Shown in pieces: positions 22,997 through 32,600 of a DNA stretch of 64,000 nucleotides; within the stretch, counting starts at the first letter, position 1, and each line of letters opens with the position of its first letter. Where the stretch lies: NCBI GenBank assembly GCA_000149265.1, contig CH002812.1, positions 37,226 to 101,225 on the forward strand, given 5' to 3'. Source of the stretch: Ciona savignyi (lineage: Eukaryota; Chordata; Ascidiacea; Phlebobranchia; Cionidae). The notes below the pieces were generated by a model. That model did no database searches and was not told the DNA's origin. It saw nothing but the letters and a program-made list of their open reading frames with translations. The translations under genes and the position numbers were made by a program.

Positions 22997-23271
22997 TGCT
23001 AGTTAAGAGTGACAGAGATTTGAAATAGTAATAGATTGAGCCCGGAAAGTTAAAAAGTTAGACTATTCTGTATTATTACTACAACAGTATTTTCGAATCC
23101 TATTCTTGAATAGTTTTGATTAATGTTTACCTCATTAGTTTGTTGTAGTTAAATTCACGATCCTGAGAGATTCGAATCCGAAATAATTTTATTTTTGTGT
23201 GTGTAAGTGAGCGGTTCCATACAATACCGAGAAGACAACACTAAGAATGTACATCATGAACTTTAAACTTC

Positions 23272-24740
23272 TTGTTCGCAATCAAAAACAAATGGAAGAA
23301 ACTCAAGGAAACGTATCATGAATTCTGTGGCGGATTAAACAAATCTGGTGCAGCATCCCAAAAAGCTCTAGCTTGGCCATTTTTTGATTCAATGAACCGG
23401 ATATTTGCATCAAGAAGCGTGGTAGGTAGTTTTATCAACTATGGTACCAGGGTACTGTTTTAGTCCAGCAATTTAAAATACAGCAACATGTACTTATGGC
23501 TTACAGCTATTTGGTAAGGGTATTGTATGACCCGATGCGACACATTTTCAGGTTCTTTTTCCGAGACTGTAAAAACTGTTTGGATGTTGGAAAAAGTGCT
23601 GGAAGTTGTGCCATGTTTTTTTAGAATATTGAAAAAGTGCCTTTTATTAGTGCCTGCATTTCTTACCATTAAATATTGTTACTTCTTTAATAGTACTGTA
23701 AAAGATAAACAGTTTGCACAAATTTAATTTTCTAGGCATGTGCGAGTGGTAGGTGTTGAATGTATCTCCATGGATTCTGAACCTTCAACTGCAGCCACTG
23801 AACATTTTTTTAGCAGTGAACCCCCATTACCACCGGTGAATGAAGATGAGGGCTGGCCCATCAGAAATGACCAAACAGACCAATGATATATTTATTTTAG
23901 AATCCATTGGTAAGTTTTATTCACTCCTATTATATTTATTTACTAAAGTAAATAGTTATACTACCTACCCGTATATTATCTAGTGTTTTGAATATGTTTA
24001 TAATCATAACCTAACATTCAATAAGCAATCTTCTTGAGAAGGCAGCTAAGTATTTATAAATTTAGGTACAGAGGCAAAAGCTTGTGATGAGAATAAGGGA
24101 ACAGAAAATTAGCCTCAGTAGTTGGCTGGAGTGTCAGGTAATGATTTGGATAGGATAGGATATTCATGTTTATCCCCGTGAATGGGAAAACCTAGGAGGT
24201 TATCACACGGGCAATCGTCAGATCACCTCGCGCCCATCGTCGGGTTACCGGAGCTATTGCAGTGTGTTGTATATGATAGACACGTTCCTTCAATTTGGTA
24301 GAACCCATTAATCCGCTGGGTTCAGGCAATGTCCGTAAAGTGCCTTGCCCAAGGACACAACCGACTAGCTAGCGACCAGTTTCGCACCTGCAACCTTTCG
24401 ATTGAAAGGCGACGCACTTAACCGCTGACCACCGGGCCGGGTTTGGGCAGTGAGAGTTTATATCTAGGTCAATAGGGTCGACAAAAAGGAGACATAGCCA
24501 GAAGGTACACAACATAGAAAAATGCTCTTGCTTTAATTAAAAAAATTTAATTTTGTGTTGCTTTAATCACATATATTTTTTGGTTTCCAGCTAAAGAAGA
24601 GGGGGAGAAATGGGATAAAATGTGCAAACTTCTGTCAGAGGAAGGATAGAGCACTGATTGCACAAGAAAATAAAAAGATGATAAAGACTATTTCTGAAGA
24701 AAATGAAAAATTTATTGATGCAGTTTGTGCATTAAAGTAA
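23272..24740 (+). pseudogene. MADF/Myb-SANT-like DNA-binding protein gene inside the transposon (probably decayed)
   Basis: Three coding-like pieces. The first (about 23272-23421) ends at a GTAGGT donor and encodes KNKWKKLKETYHEFCGG, then KALAWPFFDSMNRIFASRS. This resembles the second half of a MADF or Myb/SANT-like domain (basic-helix, then W-P-F/Y-F-D-x-M). The second (about 23736-23886), after a TTTTCTAG acceptor, is acidic and Ser/Pro-rich and ends at a stop. The third (24591-24740), after a TTTCCAG acceptor, encodes a basic patch KKRGRNGIKCANFCQRK and a charged coiled-coil-like tail ending at TAA. Phases do not match between the first and second pieces, so the gene is decayed or my exon borders are wrong. 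In MADF proteins the domain binds DNA; here a transposon accessory role is inferred from location only. Confidence 0.5.
24145..24450 (-). mobile_element. tRNA-derived SINE, family A, near full length, nested in the transposon
   Basis: Best family A copy. On the minus strand it starts near 24450 with a tRNA-like head (A-box-like TGGTCAGCGGTTAAGTGCG; B-box-like GGTGCGAAACTGG). It continues through AGCTAGTCGGTTGTGTCC, AGGCACTTTACGGACATTGCC, GGATTAATGGGTTCTACC, CACACTGCAATAGCTCC and GATCTGACGATTGCCCG, and ends in a TATCCTATCC tail. The short repeating tail suggests a LINE partner that recognises it. The insertion interrupts the DNA transposon, so it is younger. Confidence 0.9.
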
Positions 24741-25589
24741 TGTCATGCTGTGCACCCAGTGCCTAACTTTATTTTTAATTCTGCCCAATACCTGGTTACT
24801 CACCCTTTTGCCAAATAGGTAACGTACATGTCAAGTATTCTAATAAAATTCTGTTTATTAAATGCAAGTGTGTACAATGCGAATTTCGCCACAATAAATC
24901 GTACAGAAAACTGTGTTGCTTATGGGTGAGGGGCAAGTGGTCTGTCTGTTCAGTTTGCAATCGTGTAAGACATGCTTCTATTCTGTTTGGATTCAACTTT
25001 GGCTGTTGCTGCCTCCTAGTGAAAAGAAAATGTAATACTAAATTGCTTTTAGCGGAAATCACACGACACATATACTATATATGTGTTTGTGATCCTTAAA
25101 GAAATCAAAAAAAGTATAGATAGAACATCATACCTACAACAAAGCACTAGGTAATATAATAAATAATTCAATTCTACATATTGCAAGTCGAATGTATATA
25201 TATAAGTACACTAGTTGTGTTAACTGAAATTAGACTGGGCAGCAGGTCAGGTGATAAAGTAAAAGCGATTACATGCAGTTGACAATACATCACATCTCTG
25301 CTGCCTTGCCACGCTATTCACACTCCTTGTGTTATAAGATATGATATGTATTAAATACTTAATCTAATAAATAAGAATGATGGTTTGGCACTTATCCCAG
25401 TATTGTTGGGAATAATCTAACATTATTATGAAACAGATAATTTTAATGATAATTAAGAATACTTTATTGAGCTTGGTACTCTCTTTTCATCTTTTACACT
25501 AGCCTACTTTCAACAACGATCCACGGTACAAAATACAAATTAGTAAATTACCGACATTCGCTAACCTGTTGGTTGCTTCCTACTCAGCT

Positions 25590-25803
25590 AAGCCTGACGC
25601 TTTGGTTGCTGACGGGTTCGCTAGCCTGACGCTTCGGTTGCTGACGGGTTCGCCAGCCTGACGCTTGGTTGCTGACGGGTTCGCCAGCCTGACGCTTGGT
25701 TGCAGACGGGTTCGCCAGCCTGACGCTTCGGTTGCTGACGGGTTCGCCAGCCTGACGCTTCGGTTGCTGACGGGTTCGCCAGCCTGACGCTTCGGTTGCT
25801 GAC
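25590..25803 (-). repeat. Right subterminal 31-32-bp repeat array
   Basis: About six copies of the same unit as at 22870-22996 in inverted orientation (GGTTCGCCAGCCTGACGCTT, then GGTTGCTGAC). Confidence 0.92.
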
Positions 25804-26004
25804 GTCTCGCTTTAACATTACACTAAAGGCGTCACTGACGCCTGACGACTGACGTGACTAGTCGAAGTGGTTACAAGCCTTCCTCCGTGTGCCTGTCGCC
25901 TGATCGAAACAACAGTGTTTCCAGTTTTACCTCAAGCTCATTTGAAAATACTATTAGTATTTTGTAAAAGTCGAATGTAAAAGCAGAAATTTCGCAATTG
26001 ATCA

Positions 26005-26090
26005 TTTGTTTATCTCAGTGAATGCGAAAACGCAAGGGACGTTATAACATTAGAACATGGGTGATCGTCAGACTACCTTCTGATTATGTA
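26005..26090 (-). mobile_element. tRNA-derived SINE fragment, family A
   Basis: Tail portion just outside the transposon: TTTATCTCAGTGAATGCG, GGGTGATCGTCAGACTACC. Confidence 0.5.
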
Positions 26091-26147
26091 AGGGGGAGTT
26101 CTCTACCGAGCAATTGTCAGATTACTCTCAAAGTTCAAGATTGTTCG

Positions 26148-26275
26148 GTTGTGTGGCCGAATGGTTTACGCGACCCATACATATAACGACTTCCATACAA
26201 AAACGGTCCTAGTGACGGACTGACGGACCCACCATGGGTTCGAAACTTGGCGTGGTAAAAAAAGTTCAAGAGTTT
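26148..26275 (+). mobile_element. tRNA-derived SINE, family B
   Basis: The head resembles a leucine/serine-type tRNA: GTGTGGCCGAATGGTTTACG (A box) and ATGGGTTCGAAACTTGGCG (B box), about 75 bp apart, with TCCTAGTGACGGACTGACGG between. An A-rich run follows. Confidence 0.75.
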
Positions 26276-26785
26276 AAAATCGTCTATAATGAATATGGTT
26301 TGACTGGCATATCCAGTCGCCAGATCATTGCGGAGACCGCGTTATCAAATCAGCTCAAAAATCTTAGAGATCCTAACTAGCATGCCCATAGTTTTTCCTC
26401 GACTTTTAAACTGTCAAAAAACCGTAAGAGGATTTATGTTAATTTTGTGGGTTAAATTGCTTTAAATGTGTTGCACAGTATTAGAGGTTTATTTTTTCTT
26501 GTTTTTTTCAACAAATTATATGTACCTTATATTTCAAATAATTAGAATAATTTTATTCCATTTGTTCTTTTTGTTTTAAGTTAATACATAAATCATAACT
26601 TTCGTAACAATTTGAACAGATTAATTTTTCCACCCCGAAATATTGGATTTTAAAGGATAATTAGGCCTGAAAATGCTAAAAAATGAGGATTTACTCCAAA
26701 TTTTCCAACTGAAGTTTTGCAGTCTATTTCCGTGTTTCAGTCTATGTCGTTGGTCTATCCCCTTGATTATTTAAGCAAACATAGC

Positions 26786-27004
26786 GGGTGCCTCTAAATA
26801 CCCAGTGTGGGCAGTGTGGCCATTGTGGGCACACTTGAAACCCTTTACCCTAACTCTCACCCTAACTCTAACCCTAACTCTGACCCTAAATCTGACCCTA
26901 ACTCTGACCCTAACTCTAACCCTAACTCTGGCACACTGCCCATACTGCCTACACAATGCCCACACTGCCTACACACTGCCCACACTGGGTATTTAGAGGA
27001 ACCG
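26786..27004. mobile_element. hAT-like MITE (219 bp) with a telomere-like repeat core
   Basis: Perfect 28-bp inverted repeats at 26791-26818 and 26972-26999 (left end starts CCTCTAAATACCCAGTGTGG). Five more outer bases are imperfectly paired. An 8-bp direct duplication AACATAGC flanks the element (26778-26785 and 27005-27012). The core (26848-26932) is a tandem array of a 12-bp unit CCCTAACTCTRA. The 8-bp duplication suggests a hAT-type insertion. Confidence 0.88.
26848..26932 (+). repeat. 12-bp tandem repeat CCCTAACTCTRA
   Basis: About seven copies, each containing the animal telomeric hexamer CCCTAA, inside the inverted-repeat element. Confidence 0.93.
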
Positions 27005-27279
27005 AACATAGCAGACAAATAATGTTTTTTAATTTCTATTTTTCGACACGAAAAACTTGACCAAATTCAATAAATATTTTCACAGTTTGGTAAAAACGAC
27101 ATCTTATATGATATATAAAAATATTTCCATTTAATATTCATAAATTAAATATGTTTATGGGATAAGAAAATTTTTACAGTATATTCGGTATAACCCTATC
27201 TTACTGAAGATGTAACAATTATAATTAGTTTTACTAATGTCGATTTTCTGTGTTTTCTTCTTTCGTTTAATGTTTTTTT

Positions 27280-27420
27280 TTTAATGGTACGATTACTTTG
27301 CGCCCATGGTGGAGGTATCGGAGCTTTTGCAGTGTGTTGTGTATGATTGACACGTTAATTCATTTCTTCTAGAATCCATCAATCCACTTATGATTCAGGC
27401 AATGTCCGCTTGGTTAAGTC
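27280..27420 (-). mobile_element. tRNA-derived SINE fragment, family A
   Basis: Reverse-oriented body: GCGCCCATGGTGGAGGTATCGG, TTTTGCAGTGTGTTGTGTAT, GATTCAGGCAATGTCCGC. Confidence 0.6.
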
Positions 27421-28149
27421 TTTTTGTATATTTGTTTTTACTTTACAGTTAATTTGGCTTGTACCATGTGTGTTAATAGTCTTTTTTATATATATGTATA
27501 AAAGTGAACTTGAAGTAACATACCGCGTAAAGTCATTAAAATCCGAAAATCATATACTCCTGACATTACGTCATTAACTATTATTATCACAGCTGCCGTT
27601 ACTTGGTCTTAAATAATTGTCTGCGGTTTCAAAGGAGGTCATCGCTTACTAAGTAGCCTAAGGTCTTGTATATGACAATTACTGCAAGTTTATCTGGAAT
27701 ATATGTCGTTGTTATATATAATGATTTAACTTGCACTGGTAACAAGTTATATATATATATATATGACTTTGCTTAAATACAATTGGTGTAAGCAAACTAC
27801 TGGAATTTTGGGATGATAAAGAAGACACGAGTTACATTAAAGAGTTTTACATAGAAAGACCTCATGAAAATAGGGCGATTCCTAGAGTCGAGTATAGTGC
27901 GCTGGAAAGGCGCAGGTCGCATTAGGAGTTTACGTCAATAAACACGACCATACGTTTGTAAATAATTAAAAGCACTGGCGCTTTGTTCACTCGGTTAGAT
28001 TCACAAGAACCGCAAGGGATCGAAACAATCGAAACAAGTCGCTCGGTATTTGTTGTGTCCTGGTGTATTGTTATCTTGCGGCCGTTAATGTGACAATAAG
28101 GAGACCATCATGGGTTGGTAACTTATCCCGGTAAAAAAATATTATACAT

Positions 28150-28240
28150 TAACGGTCTTGTGTCCGAATGGTTAGCTCGACCGATTCATATACAATAAAA
28201 AAGGTTTCAGTGACGAAATGGGTTCAAATTTAGTTCAGTA
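28150..28240 (+). mobile_element. tRNA-derived SINE, family B
   Basis: CTTGTGTCCGAATGGTTAGC (A box), CAGTGACGAAATGGGTTCAA (B-box region). Confidence 0.6.
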
Positions 28241-28699
28241 ACAAAGATAGAACATACCCATGTGTGAACTACCGATCATGGGTTCGAAACTTAGCCTGAT
28301 TAAACCCTTGTACATGTCGTGACTTACTGGTCTTCAAACATACATCACAACTCGCATGGTCTGCATAGTAAAACTACGATCAACGGCAGGGTTTCGAACA
28401 TCTAATCTACACAGGAACATACCATGTAACATGTATGAATTACAATATGAACACGACAAAAGAGTGGAATAATGTGAAATCTTTGGATGATTTCATGGGC
28501 TCCATCACCTAAATGCTCATAACCGGTCACTAGCTCCTTATTCATTTGCAGTACCCGGCACATTAACCTCGTCGGAAGACATTTTGAATTCGGTTTTCTC
28601 TATGCTTGGGTTAAGATATTTTTGACCCAACGACGCTGTGGAAAAAATATCAATTATTTATGGATTACATATTAAAACGCATTACCTTAATTCTTGGTT

Positions 28700-28985
28700 A
28701 ACACTGGGTTACACTGAGCAAGTTTAACATTGCACCAACCCAGTGGTATCTAATGAGTCGTCTAAATTATAAGTCATGTCTGATTATCCACACACTGTAA
28801 TATCCTAAGCAACCCGACTGTGGACATGAGAGTATTTATTAAGCACCTGAGCAAGCCACTTTACAATGCTCCAACCCAGTGTTATGTAATAAGTTATCTA
28901 AATTAAAAGTCACGTCTGGTTATCCACGCATCAATATATCACGCGTAATATCTTAACAAGCCGACTTTGGGCATGAGGTGTATTT
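28700..28985. repeat. Two-copy direct repeat, ~140-155 bp
   Basis: Copies share TGAGCAAG, CACCAACCCAGTGGTAT / CTCCAACCCAGTGTTAT, TCTAAATTA, AAGTCAYGTCTG, TTATCCAC and GACTxTGGxCATGAG in the same order. Confidence 0.75.
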
Positions 28986-29652
28986 ACATTTTGAACATGA
29001 TCTAACCTATTCTAGTATAAATGAATGGTGATCAAAGTACCAGATCAATTAATACAGCCGATTCAGTTTGTTGTTTCTGCAACTATACAAGCCCAATGAG
29101 TCGCTTATTTCTTAAACTAAAGTTTTAAAAACCGATTGTTGTGCATTCAAAATATCGCCTGTAAAATTTCTATATTTTTAACGTTTTGTTATGTTAAACT
29201 ACAATCGATTTATTCGGTGAACCTACAATTGATTTATTATGTCACACTAGAATAATTTAAAAGGTTTGGTAATCCAAATTAATAATTTAATTCTACCTAA
29301 GGCTCGGCGACCACGTATGGTTATATCTATATTAATAAATTAATTTTCGTCACAGAAGTGTTTTAACAAATGCAGTTTTGCAGTCTTTTTTCTGTTTCCT
29401 AATATTTAATATTTATTTGCATGCGTTTATAGTAAAAATGTATAAAAAAATTAAGTATAAAAACCTAAACTAGCCGATAACTGTGGGAATGGGGTATAAT
29501 CATCTTTACCCGCACCCAACTTCGAGTCAACACAACCCGTTAAATAACTGCGTGCAGGTGAGTTTCACTTAGTGGCTTGACCAAGGGCATAAATAACCGC
29601 CAGCTATCGCCAAGTTTTAAACCTAGAACATTTTGACTAAAATGTGAAGTAC

Positions 29653-32600
29653 TCATCTACTATAACTTATTCTATCGAGCTGATTCAATATCTGAATGTT
29701 ACCTGACAGCTGGATGGGCGGTTTGGTCAGGTTGGTGAAATCGTTACGACCCTCAACCCAGCATATTGATGGGAAACCATTGAGCTCTTTCATCTTCATA
29801 ACGGAGAATTTGTTGTATTGGATGGATCGTCTTCTCTCCTTATCCGACCTTTTAGCTTCTTGGATACCGACGTTCGATTGCTGTAGATTAGTTGGTGGTA
29901 CACTCGCTCTGCGCGATCGCGGGTCAGAGGCTTTCCAAAGCTGTTTCAATGAAATACCCGCAACCGGCTTGTTGTCCTCGTTTTCAGATGAATGCGATTC
30001 GTCTAGATCTGTGGGTACGTTAATGTTACTCGATCAAGCCTAAAGTAATACTTGACACAGAGTATGAGGAAACAACTGGATGTTGTCTTTACTTGTCTAA
30101 GCATTTTTACATAAAATTCGGTATGTGAAACGGATGCGCTAAACATTCAGTTTCTTTACAAAAACTGTCTCAGTGACAGATTATTTTGAATTCGAAACTT
30201 GACCCAATAATTTTTTTTCTAACTTTATCGAATTCAACATTAAATCCAGTTGTAACGCTCGGCTTACCATCAATTGCGTCATTATTTTTTGCGTTTTCTG
30301 CTGCTCGCCCATTCAAAGCATTTTTGATGCGCGACTTTCTGCCAACGCGAAGTATCTTCCAAAATGCCTTGCTTAATCGTGCGTTATTCAAGTTGTAAAT
30401 GAGCGGGTTCATGGCGCTGTTACAGTATGCGAACCTGGGATGTTAAATGGCATTAGTTGGAAAAACCTGGAGTAGGATGGGGTAAGTTGGTTACAATTGA
30501 GGTTGGGTGTATTGCTTATGTATGATAAGTTGGGTAAGTTGGGTTGTCTGAAAGCGGTTGGGGGATAAAATGAGTTGCCTGAGTTTGGAAGGGCGGGGAT
30601 TAAGAATATCCTGGTGTTGAATGTATGGGTTATATGTGGGATGAGTATGGTCTTGGTTCGAGTCTTCTAACTTCCGCGTCGACGCACCGTTGGAATCTTT
30701 AACATAAGTTGCTCGCAAAGTTCGGTAAAAAAACATAATTATTTGGTAACCATGAAACGAGTTGGATTTGGTGAAACAGAGAGCACAACGGTTTTGCCGC
30801 ATGTTCGACAGTTGTTTAGTGTAAATATGAATACGGCTATTACTTTTACGTCATCACCGCACCACAAACTCTCACCATTCTAGAAACTTGAAGAGCTTGG
30901 GCGGAACAAAACACGTCGAACAAAGCGCCTGTGTGACGTAAGCTTGAAAGAATGGAAACCAACAAATGACAAAGACGCTAAGTATAATCCCGATCATAAA
31001 GTTGAGACGTTTCTGGCGTCGCATTGCAACAGAAAGCACCTGATTGGACAATATAAGTCAGGTCCTGGATACTTGGTGGGTTAGTGCGTCGGGAAGTTGT
31101 ATAGGAATAAATCGGGCCGCTGACAAGTTGTTTGGTAAGGCAAGACACTTAATCCACTAAGTCGTTTGAACGCCTAAACCCGGTGGGTAAATGGGTTGTA
31201 CTAAAATTGAAGAATTAACATTGTACCATTTGATTCGGCGTTGTAACATTTTTGCGTCGATGACGTTCCATACTGGTGGACCAATGTTTGATGAATAACA
31301 AAACCAATCGGGTGTTATATTTTCTTTTTTAACTTTAATTTATTATTCCATTTGGTCTGAATGCTCAACCACAGGGGTTTTATTCAGTTAAAAGAATTTT
31401 ATTCCATTATCGTTTTGTTTAACTTTTATTTTATTTCCACCGTAACTATCATCTTTATGGTTAATGTCGTCTTATTTAATTCTATTTAAACTAGTACTTT
31501 TTTATTTGATTAAGGATTTTTTATTTAAATAAGTCATTTTCTAATTGAATTGGTCAATTTTTATTTAATTAAGTTAATTTTTATCAAAATAAAGTATTTT
31601 CTATTTGAGTAAAGTTATTTTCTATTTAAATAAGTTATTTTGTATTTTAATTAGTTACTTTCCATTTAAAAAGTATTTTTTTACAATTTAATTTCTGTTT
31701 GAACAAGTCATTATCTATTTAGATAAGTTATTTGTTTCTGTCACAACCACTTTAAATGAAAGAATGTGAAAGTTTTTGAAACTCACGTTTCCGTTTCTTG
31801 CTTGTTTCCAAAGTATGTGCATGATCTTTCCATACGTCACGACCATTATGAAGAGTGGGATATAGAACGAGCCAGACACGCTGAAAAGTATATACCATAG
31901 CTCCGAAGAATGATGACATTCCGTTTCCGCCTGCGTGTTGGTGTAAGTAACCCCGTGCTCAGTTTATAAGTTTAGTTTAATTATTTTCGCACTGGTATTA
32001 AATAATAGGATATTACATGATCAGAAAACTGGGAAAGACGACAAACCAAACATATTACCCATATTGCGGATGCGGCTGCCAAACCTGCATTCTTAACGCG
32101 GACACATACACATTTCTATACAAAAAACTATCCTAGTGACAATCCTGTCACGGGTTTGAAACTTCGTCCGTTAAAAAATATCGTGAACTAAACCAACACA
32201 TACTGGTGGATACGTACCATAAATGCATTGGAGAAAATGAATGGGGGAATGCATACAACAGCAGACCAAACCCACGCCAGTACAACCATCATCACTGCTC
32301 GCCGAGTTCTTTTTGATCCTCTGTGATGTTTATTACAAATAATTATGTTTTGGAATGTCAAGAAATTTTTGGAAATTGCTCGCTGTGGTATAACAACTGT
32401 TGCGTTTAGAATGATTTGACGCAGATGCTTGCTCTAATTGAAAATTGTATACGCAAGCTAGAGGAATCGATTTAATGATTTTTTTTTAAATACGCGATTT
32501 AATAACGTAATATATTGCTATTAATGACGGTGTTAAATCTTTCCACCCACAAAGATAAATTGCTAAACCATCCATATTATGTAATGGTTTGAGCATGTTG

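Larger units (their letters stand above)
22816..25870 (+). mobile_element. 3.05-kb DNA transposon with compound terminal inverted repeats
   Basis: The left end begins CCACTTCGACTAGTCACGTC; the right end is its reverse complement. Beyond ~70 bp of near-identical terminal inverted repeat, both ends carry subterminal arrays of a 31-32-bp unit (GCGTCAGGCTGGCGAACCCG plus TCAGCAACCGAA): about three copies on the left (22870-22996) and six inverted copies on the right (25590-25803). The interior holds pieces of a MADF/Myb-SANT-like gene and a nested SINE. No clear target-site duplication is seen next to the CCACTTCG ends, and I found no transposase catalytic domain, so the superfamily is open. A Harbinger-like element is possible because those carry Myb-like accessory genes. 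Confidence 0.85.
27013..29652. other. No gene seen; repeats and SINE pieces
   Basis: AT-rich DNA with family A and B SINE fragments (27280-27420, 28150-28240, and a B-box piece near 28265-28310), an AT dinucleotide run near 27750, and a two-copy repeat at 28700-28985. No supported coding exon on either strand. Confidence 0.5.

Noticed and set aside
25621-25818. Open frame encoding repeated NPSATEASGW-like peptides
   Set aside because: It is a translation of the 31-32-bp subterminal transposon repeats.
26148-26275. Functional tRNA gene
   Set aside because: It has A- and B-box-like motifs but no complete cloverleaf arms or anticodon context; similar diverged copies elsewhere mark it as a SINE.
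26848-26932. A true telomere or chromosome end
   Set aside because: The unit is 12 bp with only one hexamer in each, it is short, and it lies inside inverted repeats with a target duplication.
26771-26996. Arg-Val or Thr-Leu dipeptide-repeat proteins on either strand
   Set aside because: They are translations of the 12-bp telomere-like repeat core of a short inverted-repeat element.
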